The notes: a model not told the origin generated them from the sequence alone. Positions 1 through 9,755 are shown, numbered from the stretch's first letter. The stretch is 64,000 bases of DNA from Bacteroidota bacterium (GCA_963169355.1 CAUJCR010000001.1:62001-126000), one strand, 5' to 3'. Numbers and translations are program-made.

Positions 1-948
1 AAAAAAGAGTACTGCTATGCGTTTTTCTGTTAGACCTCTAAAAAATAAATGATGTGTGGTGTGATCTTTACCACCTACAAAGGGAGAACTTCCTCTCGCA
101 ATACGATTTATACTTACTGTAATTGTATCTGTGAGTGGTAAAATAAATACTAATGCAATAATTAAAAAACCAAGAAGTATAGGGTTTATAGAATACCAGA
201 AATTTTGAACTAAGGAAAATGAATTCCAACAATAATCAATACCAATTACAGATAAAAATGCCCCTAAGAACTGACTTCCTGTATCTCCCATAAACATTTT
301 GGCAGGATGCCAATTATACACCAAAAATCCTAACAAAGCACCAACTAATCCCAAACTCAGAATAGGAATTGGAGCTAGAATACTATTTAAACTAGAATTT
401 AAAATTAATGCGTACGCCAATATTAATAATGAAACAATAGTGGTAATAGCATCCATGTTATCTAACATATTAATAGAATTCATAAAGCCAATTACCCAAA
501 AGAGTGTTAATGCAAAATTTAAAGCCTCGGTAGTAAAAATATTAATCTTTGTACCAGAAAAATATAAAATTAAACCACAAAGTAACTGAACTATAAACTT
601 CAGTAATGGTTGTGTATTATAAGCATCATCAGCCAATCCCATAATAAATGCGATGGTACATACGATAAAAATTCCAAGAACCTTTAAGTTACCATAATGC
701 AAGGGAAAAAGATTATTTATAAAGTTAAATACTATAAATGTGCATAAGAAAATAACAAAAAATGAAATTCCGCCAACTGATGGTCTTACCGTAGGACTCC
801 ATCTTATTTCTTTATGCAATTGTTTTTGTCGAACACCTAAAGTTTGAGAAAATTTTAATAAAATAGAATTAAAAACAACCGATACAACAAAGGTTATCCC
901 AATAATTAAAACAATAAATAACGATATGTTATTCTGAAAAAACTGCAT
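1..948 (-). CDS. WecA/MraY-family undecaprenyl-phosphate sugar-1-phosphate transferase (3' end cut by window)
   Basis: The minus-strand frame starts at the ATG at 948 and is open for 316 codons to the window edge, so the C-terminus is missing. The translation is a multi-pass membrane protein with the family's hallmarks: GLADD (about residue 104), NSINMLDN (about 157), a WHPAKMFMGDTGS stretch carrying the catalytic Asp (about 211) and a DHTTHHL histidine motif near the end. Enzymes of this family move a sugar-1-phosphate from a UDP-sugar to undecaprenyl phosphate on the cytoplasmic face, the first step of O-antigen, capsule or teichoic-type glycan assembly. It lies 6 bp upstream of the next minus-strand boundary (RfbC stop at 955), and with RfbC/Wzc/Wza forms an export module. 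The sugar used cannot be told; MraY itself is less likely because no mur cluster surrounds it. Confidence 0.85.
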   Translation of the reverse strand, partial: MQFFQNNISLFIVLIIGITFVVSVVFNSILLKFSQTLGVRQKQLHKEIRWSPTVRPSVGGISFFVIFLCTFIVFNFINNLFPLHYGNLKVLGIFIVCTIAFIMGLADDAYNTQPLLKFIVQLLCGLILYFSGTKINIFTTEALNFALTLFWVIGFMNSINMLDNMDAITTIVSLLILAYALILNSSLNSILAPIPILSLGLVGALLGFLVYNWHPAKMFMGDTGSQFLGAFLSVIGIDYCWNSFSLVQNFWYSINPILLGFLIIALVFILPLTDTITVSINRIARGSSPFVGGKDHTTHHLFFRGLTEKRIAVLFF

Positions 949-954
949 ACTAGA

Positions 955-1497
955 TTAGAATGGACTAACAAATTCTTTAAATGGTGTACCTTCTAAATCT
1001 TTTTCAGACAATAATGGATGAGAAACATTCCAATGAATATTCAAATCCGAGTCATTCCATAAAATACAGCCTTCCGATGGTTTATGATAAACATTAGTGC
1101 ATTTATATGAAAAAATGGTGTTATCTCTTAACGTTAAAAATCCATGAGCAAATCCAGTCGGAATATAAAACATGGTTTTATTTTCTTCATTTAATTCAAT
1201 AGTTACGTGTTGTCCGTATGTCTCAGAGTTTTTTCTAATATCAACGGCTACATCTAATACTGCACCAGTTATCACACGCACTAGTTTACCTTGATCATGA
1301 GGTGGTGCTTGAAAATGCAGACCTCTTAGAACGCCCGCCTGAGATAAGGATTGGTTATCTTGTAAAAAATTAGCAGTTATCCCATTATTTTTAAAAACAT
1401 CGGCATTATAACTTTCAAAAAAATAACCTCTTGCATCAGCAAACACTTTCGGTTTTACTATTAATAATCCTTCAATGGCTGTTTTAATTACTTCCAT
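955..1497 (-). CDS. rfbC: dTDP-4-dehydrorhamnose 3,5-epimerase
   Basis: The 180-residue cupin protein has the usual RmlC length. The catalytic His lies in RGLHFQ (residue 61) and the likely acid/base Tyr in FSYKCT (residue 131), the same 70-residue spacing as in the Salmonella enzyme; FAHGF supplies the conserved His near 118. It epimerises C3 and C5 of dTDP-4-dehydro-6-deoxyglucose on the way to dTDP-L-rhamnose. The start overlaps the end of the Wzc gene by 10 bp, so the two are probably translationally coupled. RfbA, RfbB and RfbD are not in the window, so the rest of the rhamnose pathway must lie elsewhere. Confidence 0.92.
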   Translation of the reverse strand: MEVIKTAIEGLLIVKPKVFADARGYFFESYNADVFKNNGITANFLQDNQSLSQAGVLRGLHFQAPPHDQGKLVRVITGAVLDVAVDIRKNSETYGQHVTIELNEENKTMFYIPTGFAHGFLTLRDNTIFSYKCTNVYHKPSEGCILWNDSDLNIHWNVSHPLLSEKDLEGTPFKEFVSPF

Positions 1498-3926
1498 AAC
1501 TTAGAAAAACTTTTTTTCTTATTCGATGTCTCTTGCTCATCAGCATAATAACCATTGCCATAGCCGTAACCATAACCATAGCCATAGCCGTACTTATAAC
1601 CATAACTTGAGCGAGTTGTATCTACACCATTTAATATAATAGATAAATTTTTGATATTAGCTTCATTAATTAATTTATCTAAAATTTGTACAAATGGTTT
1701 CTTAGAATAATCGGCTCTAAATACATAAATTGGGTAATCTGCCTTTTGAATAGTGGTTATACCATCTGTTACTAATCCTATTGGAGGATTATCAAATACG
1801 ATATAATCGTAAGATTGTTTTAATTCTTCTATTAGCGTATTTAAACGCTCACTAATAATTAACTCCGATGGATTAGGCGGAATAGGACCTGCGGTTATAT
1901 AATCTAAATTTGGGAAATGGCTATGCCTAATACAATCTTTTACTGGAGTTAAATCTGTTAAAATTGTACTCATTCCAATTTCATTTGGCACATCAAATCC
2001 CTTGTGAATTTTCGGTTTCCGCATATCTAAGTCAAGTAAGATGACTTTTTTACCAGTATAAGCAATAATACCTGCAATATTTAAGCATACAAATGTTTTT
2101 CCTTCTCCCGAAATGGAAGATGTGACGGCGATAATCTTTGGTCCTTCGGTATTTTTTATAAACGTTAAATTAGAGCGAATACTTCTAAATGCTTCTGCTA
2201 TTTGCGATTTTGAATTTTTATCTACTACTAATTGTGAAACTGGAATGTCGCTTGCATAATTAGGCACAATTCCTAAAACAGACAAAGAAGCATCTACGTT
2301 GTTTACAATATCATTAATGGATGTAATTTTATCATGTAAAAAATAACGTACAAATATTAAAAATAAAGAAGCTAAAAATGATACTAGAATAGCAATTACA
2401 ATCGTCAATTTTTTATTTGGCGAAACCCACGAACCGTTATTTACTGCTTCTTCTAAGATAACATTCTCCGATACAAATCCTGCTTTGTTGATAGAGAATT
2501 CCGTCTTTTTCTCTAACAACATAGTGTAATATTTTTCGCGAATATTAAATAAACGAGTTAGTCTTGAATGTTCCATATCCAGTTCTGGGTCTGGATTATT
2601 TTTGTCTTCAACGTCTTTATAGCGTTTAGATAAATCAGTATATTTTGATTTATATTTTAACCGAACGGCATTAATGGTTTCGAGCAATAATTTCTTTTGA
2701 GTTTCAATATTAAAATTTATTTGTTTAATGTTATCACTATTAGGTGTTACCATGTATAACAAATCTTCTTTTTCCAATAATAATTTTTGGATGGTTTGAG
2801 TATATTCTTTAATCGCACTTTCGTACTCAGTTCCAGAAATAAGCGATATTAATTGGTATGTATCAATGCTTTTATTTTTAGAAATATTTTGTTGAAGCTC
2901 TGCTAATATTTTTTCATTCAATTCTAACTCCAACATATCATCTTCCAACTTAGTTAGTCGCATTGAATTTAACTCCAAAGCATTATTCTGACTAAAATGA
3001 TGTTCTTTTCTAAATTCTTGTAAATTACTTTCAGATGTTTTTAAATCATTATACACAATACCCAATTGATCGTCAATAAAAGCAATTATGTTTTTAGAAC
3101 TTTCACTCTTGCGTTCCACATCAAATTTTAAATATTCGTAAGAAATTAAATTAACTAAGTCTTTAGATTTTTGTGCGTTTACATCAGTAACTTTAACTTG
3201 TATCGTTCTAGCAGCCTCATTAATCATCTTAATATCAATCTTAGATTGTAAAGCGGCTGTTACTTGATCAATATTATTAATAATAAAGTAAGATTTATTA
3301 TCTTCTAATAACTGAGCGTTTACGCTTTTAGAGTCTAATAATGTATTTGGAGAAATAACTAATTCGAAATAAGGGCTTGTGATAACATTAGAAACTGTAA
3401 AGGGTACTTTATGTTCAGTACCGCCTAACATAAATTCTAAATTACCAGATGTAAGATTATTAAAAGTGATATAAATTTTAACACCATAAATGGACTCATC
3501 TTTAACATTAAATTTCACTTGGTAAGGAGCCGACTTATAAAGTTCGTTATTTTTAAAAGTACCTTCATTAAAATAGCTTACCTGCACATCCGATTTTTCA
3601 ACCACTCTCTTTAAAAAAATCTTAGAGTGTATTTGTTCCATTGCTTCAGCAATCTTATTATCAGTTTCGTCGTATTTATTTAACTGTAATACTTTAGAGG
3701 CTTGATTAGCTGAGTTAATCTGAATTAAAGTTGCCGATTGATACTCGGGCTGACTATATCTTAAATATATGTAGGCAATACTTAAACTTAAGATAAAAAA
3801 CAAGGCTACAAATAATAAACTCTTTTTGATTATATAAATAACCAAACCTAAATCTAGCTCGCTACTAAACTTAGATACCCGATCTCTATATTTATCTATA
3901 GAATTATTATTTTGAGGTTGTATCAT
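1488..3926 (-). CDS. Wzc-like polysaccharide co-polymerase with BY-kinase domain
   Basis: 812 residues. A Wzz-type chain-length domain comes first, with a transmembrane helix at about 33-52 and a long coiled-coil periplasmic part. A second helix lies near 510-530, followed by a bacterial tyrosine kinase domain. The kinase shows Walker A (SGEGKT, about 603), Walker A' (LLDLDMRKP, about 627) and Walker B (IVFDNPP, about 709). The C-terminus carries a run of alternating Gly and Tyr (about 771-791), the typical autophosphorylation tail. Such proteins control chain length and drive export together with a Wza pore, whose likely gene lies immediately upstream with a 4-bp overlap (3923-3926). It functions in the inner membrane. 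Confidence 0.93.
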   Translation of the reverse strand: MIQPQNNNSIDKYRDRVSKFSSELDLGLVIYIIKKSLLFVALFFILSLSIAYIYLRYSQPEYQSATLIQINSANQASKVLQLNKYDETDNKIAEAMEQIHSKIFLKRVVEKSDVQVSYFNEGTFKNNELYKSAPYQVKFNVKDESIYGVKIYITFNNLTSGNLEFMLGGTEHKVPFTVSNVITSPYFELVISPNTLLDSKSVNAQLLEDNKSYFIINNIDQVTAALQSKIDIKMINEAARTIQVKVTDVNAQKSKDLVNLISYEYLKFDVERKSESSKNIIAFIDDQLGIVYNDLKTSESNLQEFRKEHHFSQNNALELNSMRLTKLEDDMLELELNEKILAELQQNISKNKSIDTYQLISLISGTEYESAIKEYTQTIQKLLLEKEDLLYMVTPNSDNIKQINFNIETQKKLLLETINAVRLKYKSKYTDLSKRYKDVEDKNNPDPELDMEHSRLTRLFNIREKYYTMLLEKKTEFSINKAGFVSENVILEEAVNNGSWVSPNKKLTIVIAILVSFLASLFLIFVRYFLHDKITSINDIVNNVDASLSVLGIVPNYASDIPVSQLVVDKNSKSQIAEAFRSIRSNLTFIKNTEGPKIIAVTSSISGEGKTFVCLNIAGIIAYTGKKVILLDLDMRKPKIHKGFDVPNEIGMSTILTDLTPVKDCIRHSHFPNLDYITAGPIPPNPSELIISERLNTLIEELKQSYDYIVFDNPPIGLVTDGITTIQKADYPIYVFRADYSKKPFVQILDKLINEANIKNLSIILNGVDTTRSSYGYKYGYGYGYGYGYGNGYYADEQETSNKKKSFSKLWK
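1553..1612 (-). repeat. GY-coding low-complexity repeat in the Wzc tail
   Basis: Near-tandem 6-nt units (TATGGC/TATGGT-like on the minus strand) encode alternating Gly-Tyr, giving a cluster of tyrosines for BY-kinase autophosphorylation. The short repeat unit makes copy-number change by slippage plausible; this is inference. Confidence 0.6.
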
Positions 3927-4684
3927 TTAATTCGACCAACTAAAGAATACAATAAAAAGGTAGTACTAATTAAAGAAACAATTGGAGTTATTTCAGCCAC
4001 TAATGTCCTAGCCAAACGATAACGTGGCTCTACATAAATAATATCATGAGCTAAAACAACTGTATTTCCTGCAGCCACACCATCTATTTTAGATAAATCC
4101 ATCATATAAACCTTTGGCGTGCTATTCGGCGGATTACGTATGAGTTTTACCTTATAAGCTTTTCCATCTTCGGTTATACCACCAGCATAAGCCAAGGCCT
4201 CAATTACTGTTGTATTATTATTAGTTAAGTTTAATATCTTAGCCGAACTACCATTTCCAGGAAAAACAATTACCCGTTTATTTGTTACCTGCAAATACAC
4301 AAAAGGCTTCACATAATAATCTGAATAAACTTGTTCCAAATATTCAGTAGCTTCTCTAATACTTAATCCCGACAGCTTTACACGCCCTATTAATGGTAAT
4401 TTTACAGTTCCATCTTGATTTATAACATAATCTAAATCAACAAAACGCATAAATTGAGAGGTAGAAGTTGCTAAGTCCACAATCTTAAAACCATCATTGG
4501 CAAAAATCCGCACATTAATATAATCATTCGACTCTATTTTATAATCCTGCTTTGCCAATGAATCCACAATTTTATCATAGGCATAATCTTTAGGTGTTTT
4601 CAACATCAAATTGGAACGGAAAATTTTACAGGACGATAAACCTAAAATTGCCGATAGAATAAAAAGGTATTTAATAAATCGCAT
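3923..4684 (-). CDS. Wza-like polysaccharide export lipoprotein
   Basis: 253 residues with a lipoprotein signal: a hydrophobic stretch followed by LSSC, so Cys19 would be lipidated. A Poly_export domain (about 55-125, including IGRVKLSGLSIREA) and one SLBB-type region (about 135-220) follow. A hydrophobic segment at the extreme C-terminus (IVSLISTTFLLYSLV) fits the amphipathic helix that spans the outer membrane in Wza. It would form the outer-membrane channel for the polymer handled by the Wzc homologue that follows with a 4-bp overlap. It is shorter than E. coli Wza (about 380 aa), as is common in Bacteroidota. Confidence 0.9.
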   Translation of the reverse strand: MRFIKYLFILSAILGLSSCKIFRSNLMLKTPKDYAYDKIVDSLAKQDYKIESNDYINVRIFANDGFKIVDLATSTSQFMRFVDLDYVINQDGTVKLPLIGRVKLSGLSIREATEYLEQVYSDYYVKPFVYLQVTNKRVIVFPGNGSSAKILNLTNNNTTVIEALAYAGGITEDGKAYKVKLIRNPPNSTPKVYMMDLSKIDGVAAGNTVVLAHDIIYVEPRYRLARTLVAEITPIVSLISTTFLLYSLVGRIK

Positions 4685-4733
4685 ATTAATTTTATGAACT
4701 ACAAATTTAAAATTTATCGGCTAATAACAAAAA

Positions 4734-5915
4734 TCATGCTGATTTTAACAGCTTTTGGTATAATTGCCTCATATCGCTTACCAAGCGTGTATAACTAAAC
4801 CTATCCATCGCCCATTTTTCGCCATTTTTCGCCATTTCCGTTAGGTTTTGGATATTTTTACAGGCTTTTTCTAAATTAGCACAAAAAGCCTGTGTATTGG
4901 TTACTTCCGATAAATAACCACAATCTGGGTGTAAAACATCTTCGATGCCACCCACATTGGTAGAAACTACAAATTTACCTGCTGCTTGTGCCTCTATAAT
5001 GCTTACAGGCGTTCCCTCATTTAATGAGGTTAAAGCCACTACATCTAATCCATGCAATGCCCATTCTACATTGGTAATCCACGACGTAAAAACAACATCT
5101 ACATTTGCTGTTGCCTCATTTGAAAAACTTACTTGGTTGGCATGGCAAGCCTCAATAATATTTTGGCGTGTGTCGCCATCACCTATTATAAATGCTTTAA
5201 AAGATTGAACGCCACTTTTTTTAAGATGTGCTATGGCTTCAATAAATAACGTATGATTTTTTACTGGAGCCAACCTGCCAATAATTCCAATGGCTATTTG
5301 CTGTGGTTGTAGCTGATAGGTTTCTCTAAATTCTTTTCGGTTTTGTACTTTGTTTATGGTAAATCTCTTTAAATCAAAGCCCAAAGGAATTACCTGAATT
5401 TTATCTTGAGATGTTATTTTATAAACCTCCGAAAGTTCTTTTTTTTGTTTATGACTAATGGCCACAATAGTTGTTGATTTTTTAGCCAAATACCTTTCAA
5501 TAGTTTTATAAAATTCAGTTTTTAATTTGCCAAAATAAGAATGAAAGACATGGCCATGAAATGTATGAATTATAACAGGCACTTTACAATGAATTGCTGC
5601 TAAGCGACCAATGGCGCCTGCCTTAGAGGCATGTGTATGTACAATATCTGGGTTAAATTCCTTAATTATTTTTTTAATCTCTTGATAAGCTTTGTAATCC
5701 GACTTAAAATTAATTTCGCGCTGAAACTGATGGAGCACTCTTGGTTGTAAGCCTAATGACTGTGGAATATACAATGAACTATCTTCGCCTTCTTCTTCTG
5801 GCCCACCTACCAAAAGTGTTTCAAATTCAGGCTCCAAGTATTTAGAAAGATACGTTACATTATAGGTTATTCCGCCTATATTAAACCGATTGATTATACG
5901 AAGTACTTTTGGCAA
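4734..5915 (-). CDS. GT4-family glycosyltransferase
   Basis: 393-residue GT-B glycosyltransferase. The N-terminal acceptor domain begins with a Gly-rich loop (NIGGITYNV) and includes the DIVHTHASKAG motif (about 94-104). The C-terminal donor domain has IGIIGRLAPVKNH (about 211-223) and the E-x7-E region GTPVSIIEAQAAGK (about 300-313), which binds the nucleotide sugar. It acts at the cytoplasmic membrane on a lipid-linked glycan. The stop lies 49 bp before the Wza-like gene start, and the gene begins 2 bp after the Mpl stop, so it links Mpl and the export module in one minus-strand run. The sugar specificity is unknown. Confidence 0.88.
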   Translation of the reverse strand: MPKVLRIINRFNIGGITYNVTYLSKYLEPEFETLLVGGPEEEGEDSSLYIPQSLGLQPRVLHQFQREINFKSDYKAYQEIKKIIKEFNPDIVHTHASKAGAIGRLAAIHCKVPVIIHTFHGHVFHSYFGKLKTEFYKTIERYLAKKSTTIVAISHKQKKELSEVYKITSQDKIQVIPLGFDLKRFTINKVQNRKEFRETYQLQPQQIAIGIIGRLAPVKNHTLFIEAIAHLKKSGVQSFKAFIIGDGDTRQNIIEACHANQVSFSNEATANVDVVFTSWITNVEWALHGLDVVALTSLNEGTPVSIIEAQAAGKFVVSTNVGGIEDVLHPDCGYLSEVTNTQAFCANLEKACKNIQNLTEMAKNGEKWAMDRFSYTRLVSDMRQLYQKLLKSA

Positions 5916-5917
5916 AA

Positions 5918-7282
5918 TTAATTCACATTAAGTTCAGTTGATAATTGCTTGAAATCTATCCCATCAAAATTTCCTGAACTCATCATTAACAACACATGAT
6001 TTTTTAGATGTTTGTTTTTTAAATAGCTAACCAATTTCTGACTATCTGTAAAAACTTGCAAGTCTTTTCTATTAAAATAGTTGAGTACTTGTTGCTCAGT
6101 AATTGGTTTTAGTTTTTTATGCTCAATGGTATGAGGATTAAAATAAACAATAGCTTCATCAGCTTCGTTCATTGAGCCATTGTATTCTGCTAAAAAGGTT
6201 TCGTTTAAACTACTAAAAGTGTGCAACTCCATGCAAGCAATTATTGTTCTGTCTTTAAACTGATGTTTTACGGCACTGGTTGTTGCTTTTAATTTGGATG
6301 GCGAATGGGCAAAATCTTTATAAAAAGAAAAATCATTTGTGCATTCTACCAATTCCAACCTTTTAGCAGCGCCTTTAAACGACTGAATAGCTTCGTAAAA
6401 TTGAGAATCGGTGATGCCTAAGGTTTGACAAACTAAATGTGCGCCATTTATATTCATTAAATTATGATCACCAAATACTTTTAGCGGAATTTGTTGTTGG
6501 TTGTCTTCTAAAATAGTTAACCCATTTTCAATTTTATGTTTTGGAATAGCGTATGGTATTTTGTGAATTGAAGTGTTGGTAGCTGATGCGGCTACTTTTT
6601 GCAATTCTTTATCTTCATTACAATAAATTAAAGTTCCATTTGGTTCAATCAGTTCTATAAACTTTTTAAACTGTTCAACATATATCTCAAAAGTTGGAAA
6701 TACATTAATATGATCCCAGGCAATGCCACTAATAATAGCAATATTGGGCTTATATAAATGAAACTTTGGTCGCCTGTCAATTGGAGATGCTAAATATTCA
6801 TCGCCTTCAATAATAGCAATTTTTGCCTCTTTAGTTAATTTCACCATGGTATTAAAGCCCTCTAGTTGAGCACCCACCATAAAATCGGTATTGATATGAT
6901 GGTAATTTAATACATGCAAAATCATGGCGGTAATAGTTGTTTTTCCGTGGCTGCCACCTATTACCACACGGGTTTTATCTTTAGTAGCTTCGTAAATATA
7001 CTCTGGATACGAATAAATTTTTAAGCCTAATTCTTTTGCTTTTATTAATTCAAGATTATCCTCGCGAGCGTGCATACCTAAAATAACAGCATCAATATCA
7101 GCAGTTATTTTTTCGGGAAACCAACCTATTTTTTCTGGTAAAAGGCCTGCATTTTTTAATCGCGTTTTCGATGGTTCATTTATTTCATCATCACTACCTG
7201 AAACAACAAATCCCTTTTCGTGAAGGGCTAATGCCATATTATGCATGGCACTTCCACCAATTGCAATTAAATGAACTCGCAT
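5918..7282 (-). CDS. mpl: Mur-ligase family protein, Mpl-type (UDP-MurNAc : murein tripeptide ligase)
   Basis: 454 residues. An N-terminal Rossmann domain (HLIAIGGSAMHNMA, then SGSDDEINEPS) resembles MurC/Mpl. The ATP loop GGSHGKTTIT lies near residue 113, the central ligase domain contains EGDEY (about 160) and the C-terminal domain HSPSKLKAT. Mpl re-attaches recycled L-Ala-gamma-D-Glu-diaminopimelate tripeptide to UDP-MurNAc in the cytoplasm. The opening GGSAMHNMALAL block and the 454-aa length favour Mpl over MurC, though the Bacteroidota version has little experimental support. A stop/start gap of 2 bp joins it to the GT4 gene downstream. Confidence 0.8.
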   Translation of the reverse strand: MRVHLIAIGGSAMHNMALALHEKGFVVSGSDDEINEPSKTRLKNAGLLPEKIGWFPEKITADIDAVILGMHAREDNLELIKAKELGLKIYSYPEYIYEATKDKTRVVIGGSHGKTTITAMILHVLNYHHINTDFMVGAQLEGFNTMVKLTKEAKIAIIEGDEYLASPIDRRPKFHLYKPNIAIISGIAWDHINVFPTFEIYVEQFKKFIELIEPNGTLIYCNEDKELQKVAASATNTSIHKIPYAIPKHKIENGLTILEDNQQQIPLKVFGDHNLMNINGAHLVCQTLGITDSQFYEAIQSFKGAAKRLELVECTNDFSFYKDFAHSPSKLKATTSAVKHQFKDRTIIACMELHTFSSLNETFLAEYNGSMNEADEAIVYFNPHTIEHKKLKPITEQQVLNYFNRKDLQVFTDSQKLVSYLKNKHLKNHVLLMMSSGNFDGIDFKQLSTELNVN

Positions 7283-7327
7283 AGTTTAATATTTAATTAT
7301 AATATACGAAGTAAGTATTTTAAAACA

Positions 7328-7358
7328 AAAAATGCAGACCGTTAAAGCCTGCATTTTA
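7328..7358 (-). terminator. Rho-independent terminator after the desaturase
   Basis: On the minus strand AAAATGCAG pairs with CTGCATTTT (9 bp, 11-nt loop) and is followed by a T run. It lies 20 bp after the desaturase stop, separating that gene from mpl. Confidence 0.65.
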
Positions 7359-7378
7359 AACAAATGAATGTTAAATGT

Positions 7379-8485
7379 CTATGCCGCCATTTTTACCGAG
7401 TTAGGTTGCCCTAATTGGTATAATAATTTAGCGTGAGCTGCCAATGCACCAATAAATGTTTTTTTGCTATGATAAGGTAAATTAAACTCAAGTGCTGTTT
7501 GCTTTACAATTGGAGCAATTTTTTTATAATGCACATGGCAAATGTTTGGAAACAGATGATGCTCTACTTGAAAATTTAAACCACCTACAAACCATGAAAA
7601 TGCCCAACTTTTTTGAGCAAAATTAGCAGTTGTTTTCATTTGGTGCGATGCCCAATCATCTTGCATATTACCTGTTGAATCAGGTGTTGGGAAATCCGTT
7701 AAGTCAATCACATGAGCTGGTTGAAAAATTAAAGCTAAAAACAATCCACAAGTAAAGTGCATAATGCTCCAGCCTATTAAAATATGCCACCAAGGATTCG
7801 ACATCAATATCATTGGAATAAATAAACTAAATGACATATAGAATATTTTATTAAGAATTAATAAAAATAACTCTTTAGAGTAAGTTGTTTGTTTGGTTTT
7901 TAAATGCCCTTCTCTATTATAACGTGCTAACTGATTAAAATCTTTAGTAGTTGCCCACATAAACGTCATTAATCCATAAAAAAACCAAGCATATATAAAT
8001 TGAAACTTATGTATTTTTTTATACTCGGCATGTGGTTCAAAGCGTAGGAAACCAAGAGGCGCTATATCCTCATCGTGTTCGTGAATATTAGTGTAAGTAT
8101 GATGTAAAACATTATGTTGAATTTGCCAATTAAGAGAGCTTCCACCTATAAAATTCATACTTAATGCCATTAACTTATTCCATTTTTGATGGCGAGAATA
8201 GGTGCCATGGTTGGCATCGTGCATGACTGATAAACCTATCCCAGCCATTCCAAGTCCCATTAAAAAAGCCAACAAAACTTGTATCCAATACGACTCAAAC
8301 ACGTTGCATATTAGCAAAAAATAAGGCGTAAGATATAAGGCGAACATAAAAATGGATTTTATAACCATTTGAGTATTAGCATATCTCGAGATATTATTGG
8401 TTTTAAAATACTCATCTACACGCTTTTTTACTGTTATATAAAACGAGCGATTGGAGGTATTAAATCTTAAAGTTTGTGCCGACAT
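7379..8485 (-). CDS. Membrane fatty-acid desaturase, front-end (linoleoyl-CoA) type
   Basis: 368-residue integral membrane protein with the three histidine boxes of a diiron desaturase: HDANH (residues 89-93), HNVLHH (124-129) and QVEHH (about 304-308). Gln in place of the first His of the third box is characteristic of front-end (delta-5/delta-6-like) enzymes. Hydrophobic segments lie around 46-62, 68-88 and 205-250. No cytochrome b5 domain is fused, so the electron donor must be separate. It introduces a double bond into membrane acyl chains. A well-formed promoter lies just upstream and a terminator just downstream, so it is probably monocistronic. The regioselectivity cannot be told. Confidence 0.9.
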   Translation of the reverse strand: MSAQTLRFNTSNRSFYITVKKRVDEYFKTNNISRYANTQMVIKSIFMFALYLTPYFLLICNVFESYWIQVLLAFLMGLGMAGIGLSVMHDANHGTYSRHQKWNKLMALSMNFIGGSSLNWQIQHNVLHHTYTNIHEHDEDIAPLGFLRFEPHAEYKKIHKFQFIYAWFFYGLMTFMWATTKDFNQLARYNREGHLKTKQTTYSKELFLLILNKIFYMSFSLFIPMILMSNPWWHILIGWSIMHFTCGLFLALIFQPAHVIDLTDFPTPDSTGNMQDDWASHQMKTTANFAQKSWAFSWFVGGLNFQVEHHLFPNICHVHYKKIAPIVKQTALEFNLPYHSKKTFIGALAAHAKLLYQLGQPNSVKMAA

Positions 8486-8521
8486 ATATGAATGTTATAT
8501 TAATACTAAAAATAAATTGGA

Positions 8522-8551
8522 CAAATATAACAGAAAAGTCTAGAACTACAA
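8522..8551 (-). promoter_or_regulatory. Bacteroidota-type promoter of the desaturase gene
   Basis: On the minus strand TTG (8551-8549) is followed after 19 bp by TATATTTG (8529-8522), matching the TTG-N19-TAnnTTTG consensus. Transcription would start about 30 nt before the ATG at 8485. Confidence 0.65.
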
Positions 8552-8624
8552 GATGCCTAAACTTTTTAGAATTGTATTCTTACAATGATAATAGTCAGCA
8601 AAAAAAATAATCTCGGATTAAAAA

Positions 8625-9755
8625 TTATTGATAAAGAGCTAGAACTTTGCTTACAAACATTTCTACTTCTTGTTGGCTTGTTTGTTTTCCTAACGAAATT
8701 CTGATACTGTTTTCAATTTCACTTTTACTTAAACCCATGGCTTGCAACACGTGCGATGGAGAGGCGTTGCTTGAGGTACATGCTGAACCTAAAGACACTG
8801 CAAACTCACGTTTAATTTTTGAGAAAACAGATGAGCCATCTTTTAAAACAGGAAAATATAAATTAGTGGTATTATATAATCTATCTCGTGTAGAACCATT
8901 AATTCTCAGTTCAGGAATTTCGAGTAATTGATGCTCGATATAACTACGTAGCTTTGAAACCTTGGTATTATTATCCCAATATTCTGATTGTGCCATTTCG
9001 CAAGCTTTACCCAAAGCCACAATACCTGATACGTTTAATGTGCCACTACGTTTGCCTTGTTCGTGACCGCCACCATGAAAAAGTGGAATTAAACTGACAC
9101 GTGGATTTTTTCTGCGTACATACAAAGCACCTACACCTTTTGGTCCATATAATTTATGTGCCGACATACAACACATATCCATTCCAATTTCATTAACATC
9201 TATTAATTGTTTGCCAACTAACTGCGTGGTATCGCTAAAAAAAATGGCTTGATGTTGATGAGTGAATGTCGCTATTTTTTCTACATCTTGTAAAACACCT
9301 GTTTCGTTATTAGCCGCCATAATGGCTACTAAAATTGTTTTATCAGTAAAACTTTGTTGTAATTCCTCTAAATCTATTCGTCCTTCGAAATCTACACCTA
9401 AGTAAGTTACCTGAGCACCTTTTTCTTCCAAGTAGGCGCACACATCTAGCACCGCTTTATGCTCTGTTTTACAAGTGATAATATGATTGCCTTTAGATTG
9501 ATAAGCTTCATACACGCCTTTAATAGCCATATTAATAGCCTCGGTAGCTCCCGATGTAAAAATAATTTCAGCATCTTCGGCATTTATCAAACTAGCAACT
9601 TGATTTCGGGCTTTATCAATAGCGCCTTTGGCGTACCAACCCAATTCGTGCGTGTTACTAGAGGCGTTTCCAAAATGCTTAGTGAAAAAAGGCAACATTA
9701 CCTCTAGCACGTTTTCATCTACGGGGGTAGTGGCGTTATAATCAAAGTAAATCAT
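8625..9755 (-). CDS. Cysteine desulfurase, NifS/IscS family
   Basis: 376-residue class V PLP-dependent aminotransferase fold. The N-terminal IYFDYNATTPVD motif is typical. The PLP lysine lies in SAHKLYGPKG and the persulfide cysteine in LGSACTSSNASPSHVL near residue 324, the short-loop arrangement of group I enzymes (IscS/NifS). It takes sulfur from cysteine for Fe-S cluster or thio-nucleoside synthesis in the cytosol. There is no IscU or SufE neighbour. It follows the MarR gene by 23 bp on the same strand and may be co-transcribed with it. Which sulfur acceptor it serves is unknown. Confidence 0.92.
   Translation of the reverse strand: MIYFDYNATTPVDENVLEVMLPFFTKHFGNASSNTHELGWYAKGAIDKARNQVASLINAEDAEIIFTSGATEAINMAIKGVYEAYQSKGNHIITCKTEHKAVLDVCAYLEEKGAQVTYLGVDFEGRIDLEELQQSFTDKTILVAIMAANNETGVLQDVEKIATFTHQHQAIFFSDTTQLVGKQLIDVNEIGMDMCCMSAHKLYGPKGVGALYVRRKNPRVSLIPLFHGGGHEQGKRSGTLNVSGIVALGKACEMAQSEYWDNNTKVSKLRSYIEHQLLEIPELRINGSTRDRLYNTTNLYFPVLKDGSSVFSKIKREFAVSLGSACTSSNASPSHVLQAMGLSKSEIENSIRISLGKQTSQQEVEMFVSKVLALYQ

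Noticed and set aside
299-589. Plus-strand open frame of 96 codons
   Set aside because: It lies opposite the WecA/MraY-like gene, whose membrane motifs are unmistakable; the frame has no family resemblance.
1553-1612. Short regular repeats as a possible CRISPR-like array or regulatory repeat
   Set aside because: The units are 6 bp, in frame, and code for the Gly-Tyr tail of the BY-kinase.
4921-4945. CAATCTGGGTGTAA as another end of the dispersed repeat
   Set aside because: It is part of the conserved GT4 coding sequence and no further element sequence surrounds it.
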